DNA of 64,000 nt from Bimuria novae-zelandiae CBS 107.79 (taxonomy: Eukaryota > Ascomycota > Dothideomycetes > Pleosporales > Didymosphaeriaceae). Positions 10,481 through 22,524 of this stretch are shown piece by piece. Each line of letters starts with the position of its first letter. Positions within the stretch are counted from its first letter, which is position 1. The translations under genes were made by a program, and so were the position numbers. The stretch covers positions 87,725 through 151,724 of the forward strand of contig ML976681.1 in the NCBI GenBank assembly GCA_010015655.1, read 5' to 3'. Under the pieces are notes generated by a model that made no database searches, had not been told where the DNA came from, and worked only from the letters and a program-made list of their open reading frames with translations.

Positions 10481-12108
10481 ATGGCGCCCCCAACTAAACC
10501 CCAGCCAGCTTTTTATGAGGCTAATATACACCTTGCTATATTAGCTCTTTAGCAAAATTAATTTTAGAGTAAGGTAGTCGCTACGCAGACGTTTAATATT
10601 TCTTAAAATACACTCCACCGCCGGCGCGCTGGCAAGCCTGCCCAACGCGATTGCCAGCCTAACTTAAAGAAGCTTACCTAGCTAGAAGAGGAGGTGATTG
10701 TCAGGTACATACTCGGCCTAGACTAGCGTGGATTTGCGCCTACGTACGCGGCTATACGTAATATGGCTAATAAGCTGCTCGCTGCGCGTAGCGGAGGTTA
10801 GGTTGGCGTCTACTAGCCGCGTAACTTTGTCAAGCGTATAGACAGCCTTATAACGCGATTTAATCGAGCGTATAATAGGCAGAGAGCTCTATGCAAGAAT
10901 CTTATATTAATTAGGAGCTAGTTCGAGCTTGTAGAGTAGACAAAGGCTAAGTACGGCATTTGTAATAAGAACATCTATAACTTTGACAAGGTTGGCTTTA
11001 TAATAGGCAAGATCATGACTTAGCTTGTTATAATAAGGTTAGAGAGGAGAGGCTAGCTAAAGGCTATTTAGCTAGGTAATCGCGAGTGCACGATAATAAT
11101 CTAAGGAATTAATGCTACTAGCTAGGCTATCCTACTATTTATTATCTTTACTAGCTAGCACCACCTATCTACCTGGTACAAAGAGGATATCCCACGCGAC
11201 TAGGCTATCGCTATTAGCGATAACGGCTAGATAACTAATAAAATTAGAGTTAAGTAGCTAAAGCACTTTATTAAGCATATAAAGGGCAAGATAGTTAGGG
11301 CGCGTCGGCTACTTATCCTTAATAGCTATAAGAGCTACTACTCTCTCGAGTTTTAAGAGCTCTGCAAGGAGAACAATATCTACATGCTCTACATGCCGCT
11401 ATACTTATCCTACCTACTATAGCTGCTCGACGTTGGCTACTTCTCGCTATTAAAGCGCGCGTATAGCCGCTAGATCGAGAGCCTAATGCACGACTATATT
11501 AACTATATTATAAAGCTTAAGTTTCTGCTAGCCTTTAAGGCAGCCTTTACGCGATTATTTATAGTAGCTAATATTTACTTAGCCTTTTAAGGTGCAGGCC
11601 TTGTTCTTCTCTAGCTAGACGTTATTCTATTAAAGCTAGATGTGCAGCTCCGTACGCCTACTCCTCTAGCTACTATAGAGGCTCTCTAGGAGGCTCAAAC
11701 ACTAAGTAACGTACACGAGCTTAATGCTTAATTAATATTAATACGTAATCGCGTACGGCGGCATAAGAGCTCGTCGCTAGCCTTAATTATTAAGGCGATT
11801 AGCTAGCTTAAGAAGGGGGTAGAGGTAATAATGCTCTTAGCTAAGCTAATACGCGATCGGATTACCAGCCTTAAGAGAGCTAATAAGGCAGTAACAAAGC
11901 GTAGGCAGCGCAAGAAGAAGCAGATATAAAGGTAGGGGACCTTAATAAAGGGAGAGGGAGAGGACATACTTGCTTAAAAGGAGGCTGACTAGCAGATAGA
12001 GCGTGAACAGCGTCAAGATACAGAGCGATCAGGCCGTAGCCGCCAGGCCCTGGCGCGCTGCAAGAGGTGCAGAGAGACTGGGCATAACTCACGCACGTGT
12101 AAAAAGAT
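10481..12108 (+). pseudogene. Fot1/pogo-type (Tc1/mariner superfamily) transposase, RIP-inactivated
   Basis: The frame from ATG 10481 (MAPPTKPQPAFYEANIHLA) runs ~540 codons, the usual Fot1/pogo length. It has an N-terminal psq/CENP-B-like helix-turn-helix, then the DDE_1 core. The first catalytic Asp lies in NFDKVGF (~10978), the second motif LLILNSYKS (~11314) reads Asn where LLILDGH is expected, and the third Asp is kept in LLDVGYFSLLKRAY (~11424). A C-terminal zinc knuckle CKRCRETGHNSRTC (~12059-12100) is typical of fungal pogo transposases. Numerous TAG/TAA stops with no clear frameshift indicate RIP. Terminal inverted repeats were not found; the right end may lie in the N gap. Confidence 0.85.
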
Positions 12109-12141
12109 ACTTTAGATATTACTTAATCTATCTTATTAATA

Positions 12142-12191
12142 NNNNNNNNNNNNNNNNNNNNNNNNNNNNNNNNNNNNNNNNNNNNNNNNNN
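12142..12191. other. Assembly gap (50 N)
   Basis: Exactly 50 unknown bases, directly before a pyrimidine-rich tandem array. True length and content are unknown; the right end of the Fot1 element may be hidden here. Confidence 0.99.
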
Positions 12192-12375
12192 TTTTTTACC
12201 CTTTTTCTTACCCTTCTCCTTATTTTTTCTTTTACCCTTTTTCTTGCCCTTTCTCTTACCCTTTTCCTTACTCTTCTTCTTACCTTTCCCCTTACTCTTT
12301 TTCTTACCCTTCTTCTTACCCTTCTCCTTACCCTTTCTTTACTCTTTTTCTTGCCCTTTTCCTTACCCTTCCTGC
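12192..12375. repeat. Pyrimidine tandem array, (TTNTTACCC)n-like
   Basis: About 20 irregular units of 6-9 bases (CCCTTTTTCTTA, CCCTTCTCCTTA) on a strongly T/C-biased strand. It is open in several frames only because it lacks purine-rich stop codons on the plus strand; it is not coding. The array probably caused the adjacent gap. Confidence 0.8.
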
Positions 12376-13236
12376 GCTACTACCGCCACTAGTCTTACTT
12401 TTATATTAGCTATAAAGCGTAGAGCGTAGTAGATAAACTTAATTATATAGCTAGTATACTAAGCCTAACCTTTTAGGCTTTATAGTTACGCTATAGGCTA
12501 CTAATTAATCTCTCTTTTTTTTTTTTATACTTTTTAATTACTATCTTGTCTCTCGCGCGAGCGTTAATAGTCCTTTAATATTTTTTACTAGTAGTTTTAT
12601 AAGCTTTACTACCTACTATAGCTTTACCTTATCTTAATTAAATAGCTAGGTCTAATGCGTAAGATATATAAAGTTATAGTTAATAAAATACTCTAGCTAG
12701 CCTATTTACTTTAACTAGCTAGTTTTATTTATTTTTATTATTTAAGCGTTTATAACCTACGCCTTTCTTTTATATACGTTTTTTATTAGCTTTTACTCTA
12801 CTAATTACTTACTAATAATATTTATTACTGTGTAGGGCACGGGTGACGCGCTATTACTATTAACTATAACTATATTTATATTAGTGTTAATGCGAATAAT
12901 AAAGTAGCGCTATAGCCTCCTAATATAAAAAAAGGTCTATATTTTTATCTTTTTATATAACGTGCTTATTATACCCTTTTATACCTACTTATACTTTTTC
13001 TTATAGTGCTTCTATAGTATCTCTTTATTTATAATAATAAAACCTAGGCTATATCTATCTCCCCTTATACTAGTATTAAAACGTGTTTAGTAGCTTACCT
13101 AGCGCTTTAATTAGTAGGCCTAGTAATAGTAGTAGCTTAATATCTTGCGGTGTAGCAATAGGCTACTAATAGTAAAAGTAGTTTATAATAGCCTTTTTTT
13201 CTTTACTTAGAGTAAGAGCGTACTAACTATATAAGT
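12376..13236. other. RIP-degraded AT-rich sequence without recognisable content
   Basis: TpA-rich, with stops in all frames. It contains GGGCACGGGTGACGCGC at ~12835 but nothing I can assign. Confidence 0.45.
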
Positions 13237-13744
13237 ATATATTAATATTTTATTAGACTATATAGTGCTCTTTGCACACAAGCACGTAATATTTATTTAA
13301 ATAAAAAACCTACTCTTATACGTTACTAAGTATAATAATAATTAATAGTAGCTAAGCACGTTGCTGTACGCCTTTTAATATTAATATTAATACTAATAAT
13401 GCTACTACCTATACTACTAGTAGTAGTAGTAATTATATATCTTAGTAGTGGCGGCGGCGCTTCTTTATAACCCTAACCCTAAATTAACCTTAATATAACC
13501 CTAGACAGCGCTTATAAAAGGCCTACCACTATTATAGTAAGTAAAGGAGTAAGTAAGTAAGAAAGTAAGCTCTACGAAAGTAACGTTTGTATAGGAAAGT
13601 ACCCTACTCTAAACGCCTATAGGGTAAAAAGATTAAGGGGTTAGGGTTAAATAAATTGCCCCCTCGAGGCGCGCGCGACTCGGCCTAGTGGCTACTAGTT
13701 TAAAATAAACTTAGTACTAATCGGGCCGTGTTAGTAGGGTTATA
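13237..13744 (+). repeat. Right member of the long direct-repeat pair
   Basis: Collinear with 9370-9944, including the telomere-like AACCCTAACCCTAAA (~13470), the GTAAGT array (~13536-13568) and the GGTTAGGGTTAAAT stretch (~13640). It is about 65 bases shorter, mostly in the tandem array. It supports a tandem duplication, or an LTR-like or composite structure bracketing the Fot1 remnant. Confidence 0.65.
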
Positions 13745-13859
13745 TTAGTTAGAGTAGGAATAACATTATTAAAAGATAAAATTAAGTATTAGGGAAGAAA
13801 GTTAAGTAGGAATCTTAAAAAAGCAATTTAAAAAATCCTTAAAACTACTAAAAATAATA

Positions 13860-14049
13860 ACAGAACTAAATAAATTTTTATAATAGTAAAGGATAACCCT
13901 TATAAAAGAAATAAATCTTAAAAGCAAACTAAAGTAAAAAGAAGAAAGAAACTAGGTAAGAAAAATATTTTTAGTTACTAAAAAAATAGTAAAATTTTCT
14001 TTAATAATATTTAGGTCTATTTCTCTGCTCTTTAATATACTACTAAGGT
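13860..14049 (+). pseudogene. Unrecognised degraded reading frame, 5' half (split by Copia C)
   Basis: A plus-strand frame rich in Lys (e.g. KVKRRKKLGKKNIFSY, ~13930-13980) with only TAA/TAG stops runs to the AAGGT target site at 14045-14049. Removing Copia C and one target copy continues the same frame into 19984 onward (ACT ACT AAG GTT AAG AAA). I do not recognise the product. AT-rich DNA gives many false Lys/Asn/Ile-rich frames, so coding nature is only suggested by continuity across the insertion. Confidence 0.3.
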
Positions 14050-14346
14050 TGTTAGTATCAAACCTACGCAACACTACTACGGCTTTTACCACCATGCAGT
14101 TTGCCTATGGTTTCAAACCTGCGCAACACTGCTATGGCTTTCACCGCCATACAGTTTGCCTATAGCTTATTACGCAGTTTGCCTGTGGTTTGTTGCGCTA
14201 GTCCTGATCGGGCTAGCAGGGAACAAACCACGCTTAATAAATACCTCTCACAGCAGCCCACCACAATAGATCTATAATTAAGAATTAAATTAGTACTACA
14301 TCGTTGTAACGAAGTCTTAATCTAACAGCCTATTACTATATTAACA
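14050..14346 (+). repeat. Copia C 5' LTR (297 bp)
   Basis: It begins TGTTAGTATC and ends TATTAACA. It has an internal ~52-base tandem duplication (TCAAACCTACGCAACACTA... and TCAAACCTGCGCAACACTG...) plus a partial third unit CGCAGTTTGCCTGTGG. It differs from the 3' LTR at about 28 sites, all transitions, which fits RIP after insertion. Confidence 0.9.
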
Positions 14347-14450
14347 CTAATTAGTGGTTGCTACACTATAGATTGGCAAGATATACTATATACAGGGAAT
14401 CTCAGCGCACGTTTTAGGCTAAGTATTCTGGCAATAGAAGCGGTTAGCGC

Positions 14451-17400
14451 ATGCCTCCTCCCCTACCAAGGCCCAGGATACAGCATCGCTAGTACGAAGT
14501 ACAGGTACGACAAGCTCACTGCTATCCTGTATCAGGATCAGCGGCGCCTCGTATTTGAAGGATCTCTCCGCCTAGATTATCCCTACCAAGGCTCAGTTCA
14601 AAAGGAGATTTGCGTCAACCACGCCAACTCTTGTTAAATCACACTAATTACAGGCCCATATCTAAAACGCCATTATAAAGTACACCTAAACAAAGGATCG
14701 CTCGTGGTACCTAGATAAGATAATCTATAAGGACTAGTACGCTAACCAAGATTTTAACATTACTAACGCCACCGTCAATACAGATAAACTTAATACTATA
14801 GTTATTAACTAGATGATACAGGTAGAAGAAGATAACATATTTAACCTATTTTTATTACTTAAGTTTAAGGAGTATTTTAAGAATTTTACCCGCGATTTCT
14901 TTAACAGCATTAACAAGCGTATCTAAAAAGCACTTAAAGAGCTCCTCCGCTAGTAAGGTATCTATATTAAGCAGGGTAATAGTGATAATTTCCCTAACTA
15001 ATTCGCAGAACTCCTTACATTAACCGCCGTCTTAAAATAGCCCGCTAAGTATCTTAAGCTTATAAGGCTCTGCAAAGGCTTTAAGTGCCACTAGATCGCA
15101 GATAATAAAGAATAATAGCGACAGCAGCGAGCTCCGCTAGGTAGAGGATTATTATTATTATTATAACCTGGATTTACGCCTGTGCAGAATAACTCTTATT
15201 TACTTACTAACCTCGCTAAGTTATACACGCCGGAGCAAAAGTATTTAGGTGATAAATATAACATCCTTAAGACGAAGATTAAGGTGTTTAACGACCTCTG
15301 CACCAAGATTAGGATTAATAAGAATAAGTAGTATAAAATAGCACTCTTTATTATACTTATTAGTTAAGCGCTTTAGTATTATTATAATTACATTACTCCC
15401 TAGGCGCTTACGCTTACTTATAATATAATACTTAACAAGCTGCGCACGTACTTTAACACCACACAAGCTTACTAGATATACCTCCAGAAGTGGCATAGCA
15501 CTACGCTTAAGAGCGTTATAACTACTAACCCTAAGAAAGACCCTATAGAGTGTCTTAAAATAGTTATTAGTAAGATAAACATGCTCTATTAGGCACTATT
15601 ACAGGACTAGGGTAAGAGCTATAATTAGTATTTACTTGCGCAATAGCTCCTTAGCGCATGTTGTAGTATTAAAGTAACTACCATGGCTTGCTTAAAGCTA
15701 GCGACTATATTTAAAGGTGTCGCTGTAGATCTTTGCAACGTAGTTAGCATGTGGTTAAGCTATTATCCTAATAGCCAGTTTCTATCACGAGATGCAGATA
15801 AGCAGTATTACACTAATTGCCGCTATATTCGTAATAATTAACAAGCTACAGGATTATTAGATAATAACTACTATAACCACCGCTATTAAGGTTAAGGCAG
15901 ATCGCGCGGCAATCAATTTAATAATAATAATTATTAGTTAAACTACTTAGGTAATCGCCGTAATAAGATATACTTTATCTATAAGTAGCCTAAGTGCTAG
16001 TTAACTTAACACTTAAAGAAGGAGCGCATGGAGCATCGCCAACGCTATAACTAATACGCTTAAGATAATCCTAATGCCCCAAGCTATAAAGTGTTTCTCG
16101 CCGGCCATGAAGGCATAGAGCTTGAAGACAGCGACGGCAGCAACAATAATACTAGTAATAATAATATTAAAGCATATTTTACTAACTAAGTCTACTTAAC
16201 TATATCCTGCGGTAAGGTTAACGGCGACGCCATTATCTTTAGCCTTAATAACGCTGCCGCACTTTATGCAATCACAGGCAATAATCCTTATATCTTTAGT
16301 AAAGTAAATAAAGATACTTAACTCTTCTTATTTAATTCACGCTACGGCGCAGATATCTTTTAATATATTATGCCTAACACTAGTGTAGCTAGTGTCTTAA
16401 CTACTAGTAAGACACAAGTAAAGGCGCTGCAGCTTATCTAACTATTTATAGTTATTAATAAGTCCACCGCAGGACGTTGTCAAATCTAATTTAGAAATAA
16501 TCTAGAGTATTTCTCCCTTAGCGACGTCAATGTCAGCACGCCATTTAGTATAATCACCTTTATAGTAATGCTAACTAACACACTATTTCTGCTCTGCTTA
16601 AATAATATGGATTATCATGGTATCTTCTTTAACAACATTAATAATATGCTCGTTCAAGGTGGCAAAGAATTCCTAATTATCCGTAAATGGGGACATCCAT
16701 GGCTCCTGCTTAATAAACAAGAGACCGTTGTCCACTACTTAACCAAGACTAAGCTACGCCAGCTTCACTAACGCTTTGGCTATCCTACTACTAGACGACT
16801 ACACAAGATCCTCAGCAAAGCAGGCTATAAAGATATTAACAAGAACATTATTAATCGCATTAATAAGTACTGTCACCAGTATTAAATCCATAGTAAAGCA
16901 CCTGGCTGTTTCCGCTTCACTATTCGCGATAACATAGACTTTAACTTATGTATTATTATTAATGTAATATACATTAATCAGAAACCAGTGCTCCACGCAG
17001 TTAATAAAGCCATAGCTTTTTAAGCTACTTAATTTATGCTAAATATCTAGGCAAATACTACTTAGGATCTCCTTCGCGCCATATAGATTAACATGTACGT
17101 TAGTCCTCTTAACGTCATTAAGACAAATGCTGGCAAGAACTTTATTACTAATAAGTTTATTAATAACGCTACGTTACTTGCAATCGAGGTTAAGGAAGTC
17201 CTAGTAAAGGTATATTATTTAATTGGCAAGGTTGAGTGTTATTATACTCCTATCTACCGTGCTTATGGGGTAATCTCTGCAGACGTTGGACGCATAACCG
17301 CTCTCGAACATATCTTATAGATGGCTATTAAGGCTGTTAATAACACCGCAGGTCTTAACGGACTTGTCCTAACTCTTCTTGTCTTTAGAGCATATCCTCG

Positions 17401-19521
17401 CCTGTTAAAGAAATTACTACTATTGCTATTTATTACCGCCCGTGGCGCTATAGTGCGTAAAGTAATAGCTAAAGTGCGTAAGATTAAGGTAAAGCGCTAA
17501 GTTAATAAGGCTCTTGTAACTTGTAATAGTCCTAACGCAACTAATATCTTACTATTGCCTATCCTAAGTAGCGTTAAGGTCTAGCGGGAGAATTATAGAT
17601 AGTCTGGCCCATATTAGATAATCGCCCTCTACGTTAATAAGTAATCCGTAGTTGTTAAAATTAATAATAAATAAGTTACCTTTCGCATTACCGCAGTGCG
17701 CCTGTATTATGCAGATAATACGACTATTATTACCCCTCCTATAGAGGACGAGGACAACGGTGGCTCTAATAATAATTTTACTCCTATTATAGAGGAGCCC
17801 GCGCCCCAGCGTAAGCGCGATAGGCTAAAAGGCTTAAGGAATAAGCTAAAACCTAATAAAGTTATAACTACTATAGTTAACCTTAATTAACGTAAGCGTG
17901 ATAATCTTATCCTAGCTAAGAAGCTGCGAGCAGTTGGTAAGATTATAATACTAGGGTAACTATTTAAAGTATTTATAAAGGTAGAGATTAACGCCCTTAT
18001 AATATAAGGTGTCTTTTGCTTTAAGAAGTATAGTCCTTACTATTATAATAAGGTCCGCATCTTTAAGTCACGCATTATTAATAAAGTTAAGGGCAAGACT
18101 ACTAATCGCCCGTACGAGAAGTCCTGTCTTGTTATCTAAGGATACGCTAATAATAATAAGAAGCTTGTCCTAATATAGTTTCTTACTATCTAGCGTGCAA
18201 GCCAGCGTGTGATTATCGCTCTAGCACCATTACTATTAAAGCTAGGCATGTACCTCTGGCTCCGTGACATTACTCAGGCCTATACGCAATCGGATGATCC
18301 ACTCCAGCGTACTATTATAGCTGACATACCAACCCAACTCAAGGAAAGTTATCTAATAAATATAGTTATAGTTATTATTAAGCTACTATACAGTATTGCT
18401 GAAGCAGGTGCCTATTAGTGGTTAACGTATAATAAACACCATACTAAGACTCTCTACATAGTAACATCTACTTATAATCCATGCCTACTTATTAGTAAGG
18501 CTAATAGCAAGTGCTTTAGCATTATTAGCATACAAACTAACGACACGCTTAGTCTGTTTAATAAAGCTTTTATAGACCTTAAGGACTAAGAGCTGCGTTT
18601 TAAGGCTAAGCCTAAGCAGTTTCTCTTACTAATCGCGTAAATTAACTTTAACGGCTGTATTATTAAGCTTAATAATAATAATTGCGCTATTACTCTGCGC
18701 TAGAAGAAGCAAGGCGAGAAGCTAGAAATAGCTAATAATAAGTAATTATATATTTAATAGCGCGCTTAAGGTGCTTACATTACGATAATCTGTTAACCTA
18801 AGGCGAGCTTCGACCTCGCCGCCACAGCCTAAGCGAGTAAGCCCATAAAAGAAGAAATTGCCAGATTAAATAAGCGCATTATCTGGCAGAAGGAGAATAT
18901 TACCCGTGGCCTTAACTTTATCCTACTAGACTTAAGCAACTTAAAGCTGTATGCCTTTATCAACGCATTATTTACTAATAATAAGGATATGTTATTATAG
19001 ATAGGCTTCGTGATCACGCTCGGCAATAAGACTAAAGATAGTAATTATAACTTTAAGTTTACTAGTAATATTATCTACTAGTTATCTATTAAGTGTACGC
19101 GTGTTACTCGCAGCGTCCTTGTATCTAAGATCTACGTAATAGCCTATGGAGTTAACATTGCAATTATAATTAGCGGTATAATTAATATAATTATATAGCA
19201 ACTTAACCTCCCTAATATCCCTATTATCGTGTGCACTAACTCACGCTCCTTATATAATTACCTTATTAAGCTTGGCACTACTAAAGAGAAGCGCCTTATT
19301 ATTAACATTATAGCTCTGCGTAAGGCCTATAAGCGCAATAATCTCATGGACATCCGCTAGATTAATAGACGTGACAATCTAGCAGACTTAATAACTAAGG
19401 CTAGCTCTAACTTAGCTATAGAGTATCTTATTAACTATAACTAGCTTGAGCTTTGCGTGCAAGGCTGGGTCAATCGCGCTAAAGTTAACCCCCTAGAGTA
19501 CGATTACGATAGCAAGAAGTA
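14451..19521 (+). pseudogene. Copia C gag-pol remnant
   Basis: From ~14590 the frame can be followed to ~19520. It has gag; a zinc-knuckle remnant YFIYKQPKC (~15970; Cys to Tyr); the protease region FNSRYGADIF..IMPNTSVA (~16335-16395; the DTGA Asp reads Asn); the integrase zinc domain and core (NFNLCIIINVIYINQKPVLHAVN, ~16930-17000; NAGKNFITNKF, ~17130); and a chromodomain-less linker. RT motifs are MYLWLRDITQAYTQS (~18248), IQTNDTLSLF (~18530) and KRIIWQKENITRGL (~18868). RNase H includes KLGTTKEKRLIINI (~19268). Several stretches of 60-75 codons are open by chance between stops. Stops are TAA/TAG. The NDTL motif has Asn where the catalytic DD pair should be. Confidence 0.85.
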
Positions 19522-19681
19522 GTGAGTCTGTAAAAGGAGTAGCGAGATAGGCACTAAGAGGACGCGCACCGGCGCTAGTCCGGTTAAAAAACTAGTAACT
19601 GTTACAGATTGTGTTTTATTGCAGATTTAAGCGTTCTGGGCTGAACTGGCCACATGTAGCATAAAAGAAAAAGATAGCCAG

Positions 19682-19978
19682 TGTTGGTATCAAACCTACG
19701 CAACACTGCTACGGCTTTTACCGCTATGCAGTTTGCCTGTGGTTTTAAACCTACGCAACACTACTACGGCTTTTACCGCTATATAGTTTGCCTGCGGCTT
19801 ATTGCGTAGTTTGCCTGTGGTTTATTGCGCTAGTCCTAATCGGGCTAGCAGGGAACAAACCACGCTTAATAAATACCTCTCACAGCAGCCCACTACAATA
19901 GATCTATAATCAAGAATTAAATCAGTACCACATCGTTGCAACGAAGTCTTAATCCAACAGCCTATTGCCGTATTAACA
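19682..19978 (+). repeat. Copia C 3' LTR (297 bp)
   Basis: It begins TGTTGGTATC and ends TATTAACA, followed by the target copy AAGGT. It has the same internal 52-base duplication as the 5' LTR and is much less TpA-biased than the interior. Confidence 0.9.
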
Positions 19979-20575
19979 AAGGTTAAGAAAGCTATTATCC
20001 TTCTTACTTAGGCGCTCTTTAATTATAATAGCCTAAAGCCACTAGCGTAAGCCCTAGTAGGCTTAAGTAGGCACATTAGCTCCCGTAAGGATATTATTTA
20101 TTATTTAGAAACTATCTATCACGATACCCTTATCTACTACCAAGAACTTATTAGAGAGCTACACGATGTTAGTCTTAAAAGATAGCTTTATTATTTAAAA
20201 GGAACTTATAAAAAGATTCTTATATTCTTAATAAAATACTTTAAAGTTAGTAGTATAAATTTAAAGAAGGTTAAAAGTCTTCTTAACTATAATAGTAATA
20301 CGCTCTAAGAGTTAAATAGTCTTAAAAAAAGTAATAGGGCCTAAAGTAGTAGTAGTCTTACTTTTAGAGGAGGTATAGTAATTAATAATAGTAACCTTAC
20401 GAGCAGAATAGAATACGTTAAGGTTAGTAAAAAAGGTTTTTTATTTTTATCTACTTTTTAAAACCTTATTTATAAGATAGCCTATACTAATAACTATAAT
20501 ATTAGTAAACTCTTCGCGGCGAACTTTATTAAGGGTAGGCTGAATCTAGGTAGGGGAAGAAGTTAGTAAAACATA
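19979..20575 (+). pseudogene. Unrecognised degraded reading frame, 3' part (split by Copia C)
   Basis: This is the continuation of the frame that reaches 14049. About 200 codons with only a handful of stops, all TAA/TAG, include VGLSRHISSRKDIIYYLETI (~20070-20115), YYQELIRELHDVSLKR (~20138) and FAANFIKGRLNLGRG (~20515). Its stop density is far lower than the surroundings. No family recognised; it could be another transposon's gag or a dead host gene. Confidence 0.35.
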
Positions 20576-22170
20576 TTTTAAAGTTATTTAGAATAAGTTA
20601 GACTAAAGTATACTTATCTAGTCAAGCTAGTAAGCTTATAGGTACGGTACTCCTTACAGGACACTATCTTACTAGCTAGCACCTACTAATAGACGCGTAT
20701 ATAAATAACGTAGTTAATATACTAGTGCTTAATTATTGCGTGTAGTAAGATTAGACCCTAAAAGCTAAGCTGATTAAGTTAGTAAGTACCCACACCCAGG
20801 CTAATAAAAAACAAAAAAAAAAGATTAAAAGAGTAAGAAGATAAGTTAGAAAATAAGAAAAAGTAAAGAAAGCATAAAAAAAAGTCTAGAACTTACTTTA
20901 TAAGCTTTAGAAGAACTAAACTTTTTAATAAGCTAGCTAAAGGGAATTGCGCTAGCGTTAGAAATAGTAGCTTTATTTTTAAAAAAAAACTTAGACTTCT
21001 TAAGTTAGTAGCTAAGTAACTATAATAGGGATAAGTCTTGCTTTATTTTATTATTAGAATTAGTAGCACGTTTCTAACGCTTAAGAGTTCTTATTACGTA
21101 GCTATTACGCGAATGGCTAGCTATCTTATTAAAATAAAGAGAGAAATTAAATTACGAAGTTAGAGAAGACTAGGCTAAAAGTAAAACGTTATAGCGCACG
21201 AAGTTAAGCAAAAAAAAAGAAAGTATAAAAGAGTAAGATTTAAAAGCTAAGTAAGAAGTAGTTTTATATATATAATAATAAGTAAACACACTATCGCGAA
21301 CACACTACTATAGTAACTACTTATAATAAGGATATAAAATTAAACACGCGAGAATAGAACTAGTACGAGGTTTATAATAATAAGAAAATCGTAAGTAGAT
21401 AATAAAATAACTATAAATCTATATAATTAAGATAAGACGCGGAGATTTTTCTTTATCCTTAATAAAGGGAAAGGAGGTATATAATAGGCTACGCCTAGTT
21501 ATTACCTTAGATCCTTAACCCTTAGTTATGCGAATTATAGATATATAAGTTTAACGCCTAAAACTTAACTTTAAACTATTTATTAAATTTATAAGTATTC
21601 TACTAGCATCTTTGGCTCCTTAAGCACCTAGCCCCTTATAGTAAAGGATAGTTCTCTATAGCATTCTCTTTTTACTTATTACTTATTACTTATAATTATA
21701 CTTGAGTCCTCTTATTTTATAAGATACCAAATATGGCGTATTTACTTCCTTTAAGTAGGGAGATTATACCCTTTCTAGAACAGTTCCGCATAAAGTCTCT
21801 CTTTTAGGAAGGCTCTACTTAAGCTATTTATAATAAGATCGCGTGTTTATATAACTTATACTCTTAATTATAGACATATGCCTTTTATAAAGGAGCTAGC
21901 CTACCTTTTTATATTATATTTTATCTAATTAAGCGCCTATTAGGGCCTTTATCTTCTTAATTACTTACTAAGGAAGAGCTTAGTTTTTTTTTAAGTTATA
22001 GCTCTTTTTTAGAACTACTACTTTATTTAGTAATTAGTAAGATAGGGGAGATAGTTATTCTATAATAACTACTTTTAAAAAAGAATAAAAAATTTAATTT
22101 AATATAAGGTGCTTTGGGCCTAGGGGCTTATTACGCGAATCCAGGCGTTACACGTATGGACACGTTATAA
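20576..22170. other. RIP-degraded AT-rich sequence, unidentified
   Basis: Nothing recognisable. It includes a Lys-rich A-tract stretch (~20800-20900) that may once have coded a coiled-coil region. TAA/TAG stops in all frames; CpA and TpG are scarce. It ends at the MITE-like inverted repeat. Confidence 0.4.
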
Positions 22171-22447
22171 CGCTTTATAAAAGACCGTTCCGACCCACTT
22201 CCTGCGTATATATAGACACGACTAAGTAGAATCTAGTATAGCGAGCCTTACCTTATCTTAAAGCTATATATCTTCACAATACCTTCATAATAAACTTTAT
22301 AAACTTAGTAGAATATAGAATTAGACTACCTCTACACTGTATAAAGTTGCTAGAAATTTTAATAAAGTAGTTAAGGAGACAAAAGGGAAAGCAATAACCT
22401 ATTCTCTAATTTGCTAGGCGGGTGGGTTGGGACGGTCTTTTGTAACG
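22171..22447. mobile_element. MITE-like element with ~27-bp terminal inverted repeats
   Basis: The left arm at 22179-22198 (AAAAGACCGTTCCGACCCAC, with a looser match back to 22171) is the reverse complement, with transitions only, of the right arm at 22422-22441 (GTGGGTTGGGACGGTCTTTT), which continues GTAACGC to 22447. The interior (~220 bases) is AT-rich and non-coding. Size and structure fit a MITE. A target duplication could not be fixed. It ends about 78 bases before the methyltransferase ATG and may contribute promoter sequence. Confidence 0.55.
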
Positions 22448-22524
22448 CACCAATAGATCATTGCCGGATAAACGAAGCGGCTAAAGTTGTCTGTTGACTC
22501 ACGATCACTTACACTACACGCGAA

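Larger units (their letters stand above)
14050..19978 (+). mobile_element. Copia C: complete Ty1/Copia retrotransposon, RIP-degraded
   Basis: Two LTRs of equal length (297 bp) flank a 5.3-kb interior with gag-pol on the plus strand, and the element is bounded by an exact 5-bp target duplication AAGGT (14045-14049 and 19979-19983). Order is gag, CCHC, protease, integrase, RT, RNase H. The same family as Copia D and E by polyprotein motifs (ITQAY; NDTL; KLGTTKEKRL). Confidence 0.92.

Noticed and set aside
12003..12392. 129-codon plus-strand open frame spanning the N gap
   Set aside because: The frame is an out-of-register reading of the Fot1 tail, 50 unknown bases and a pyrimidine tandem array; Leu/Phe/Thr-rich translation is an artefact.
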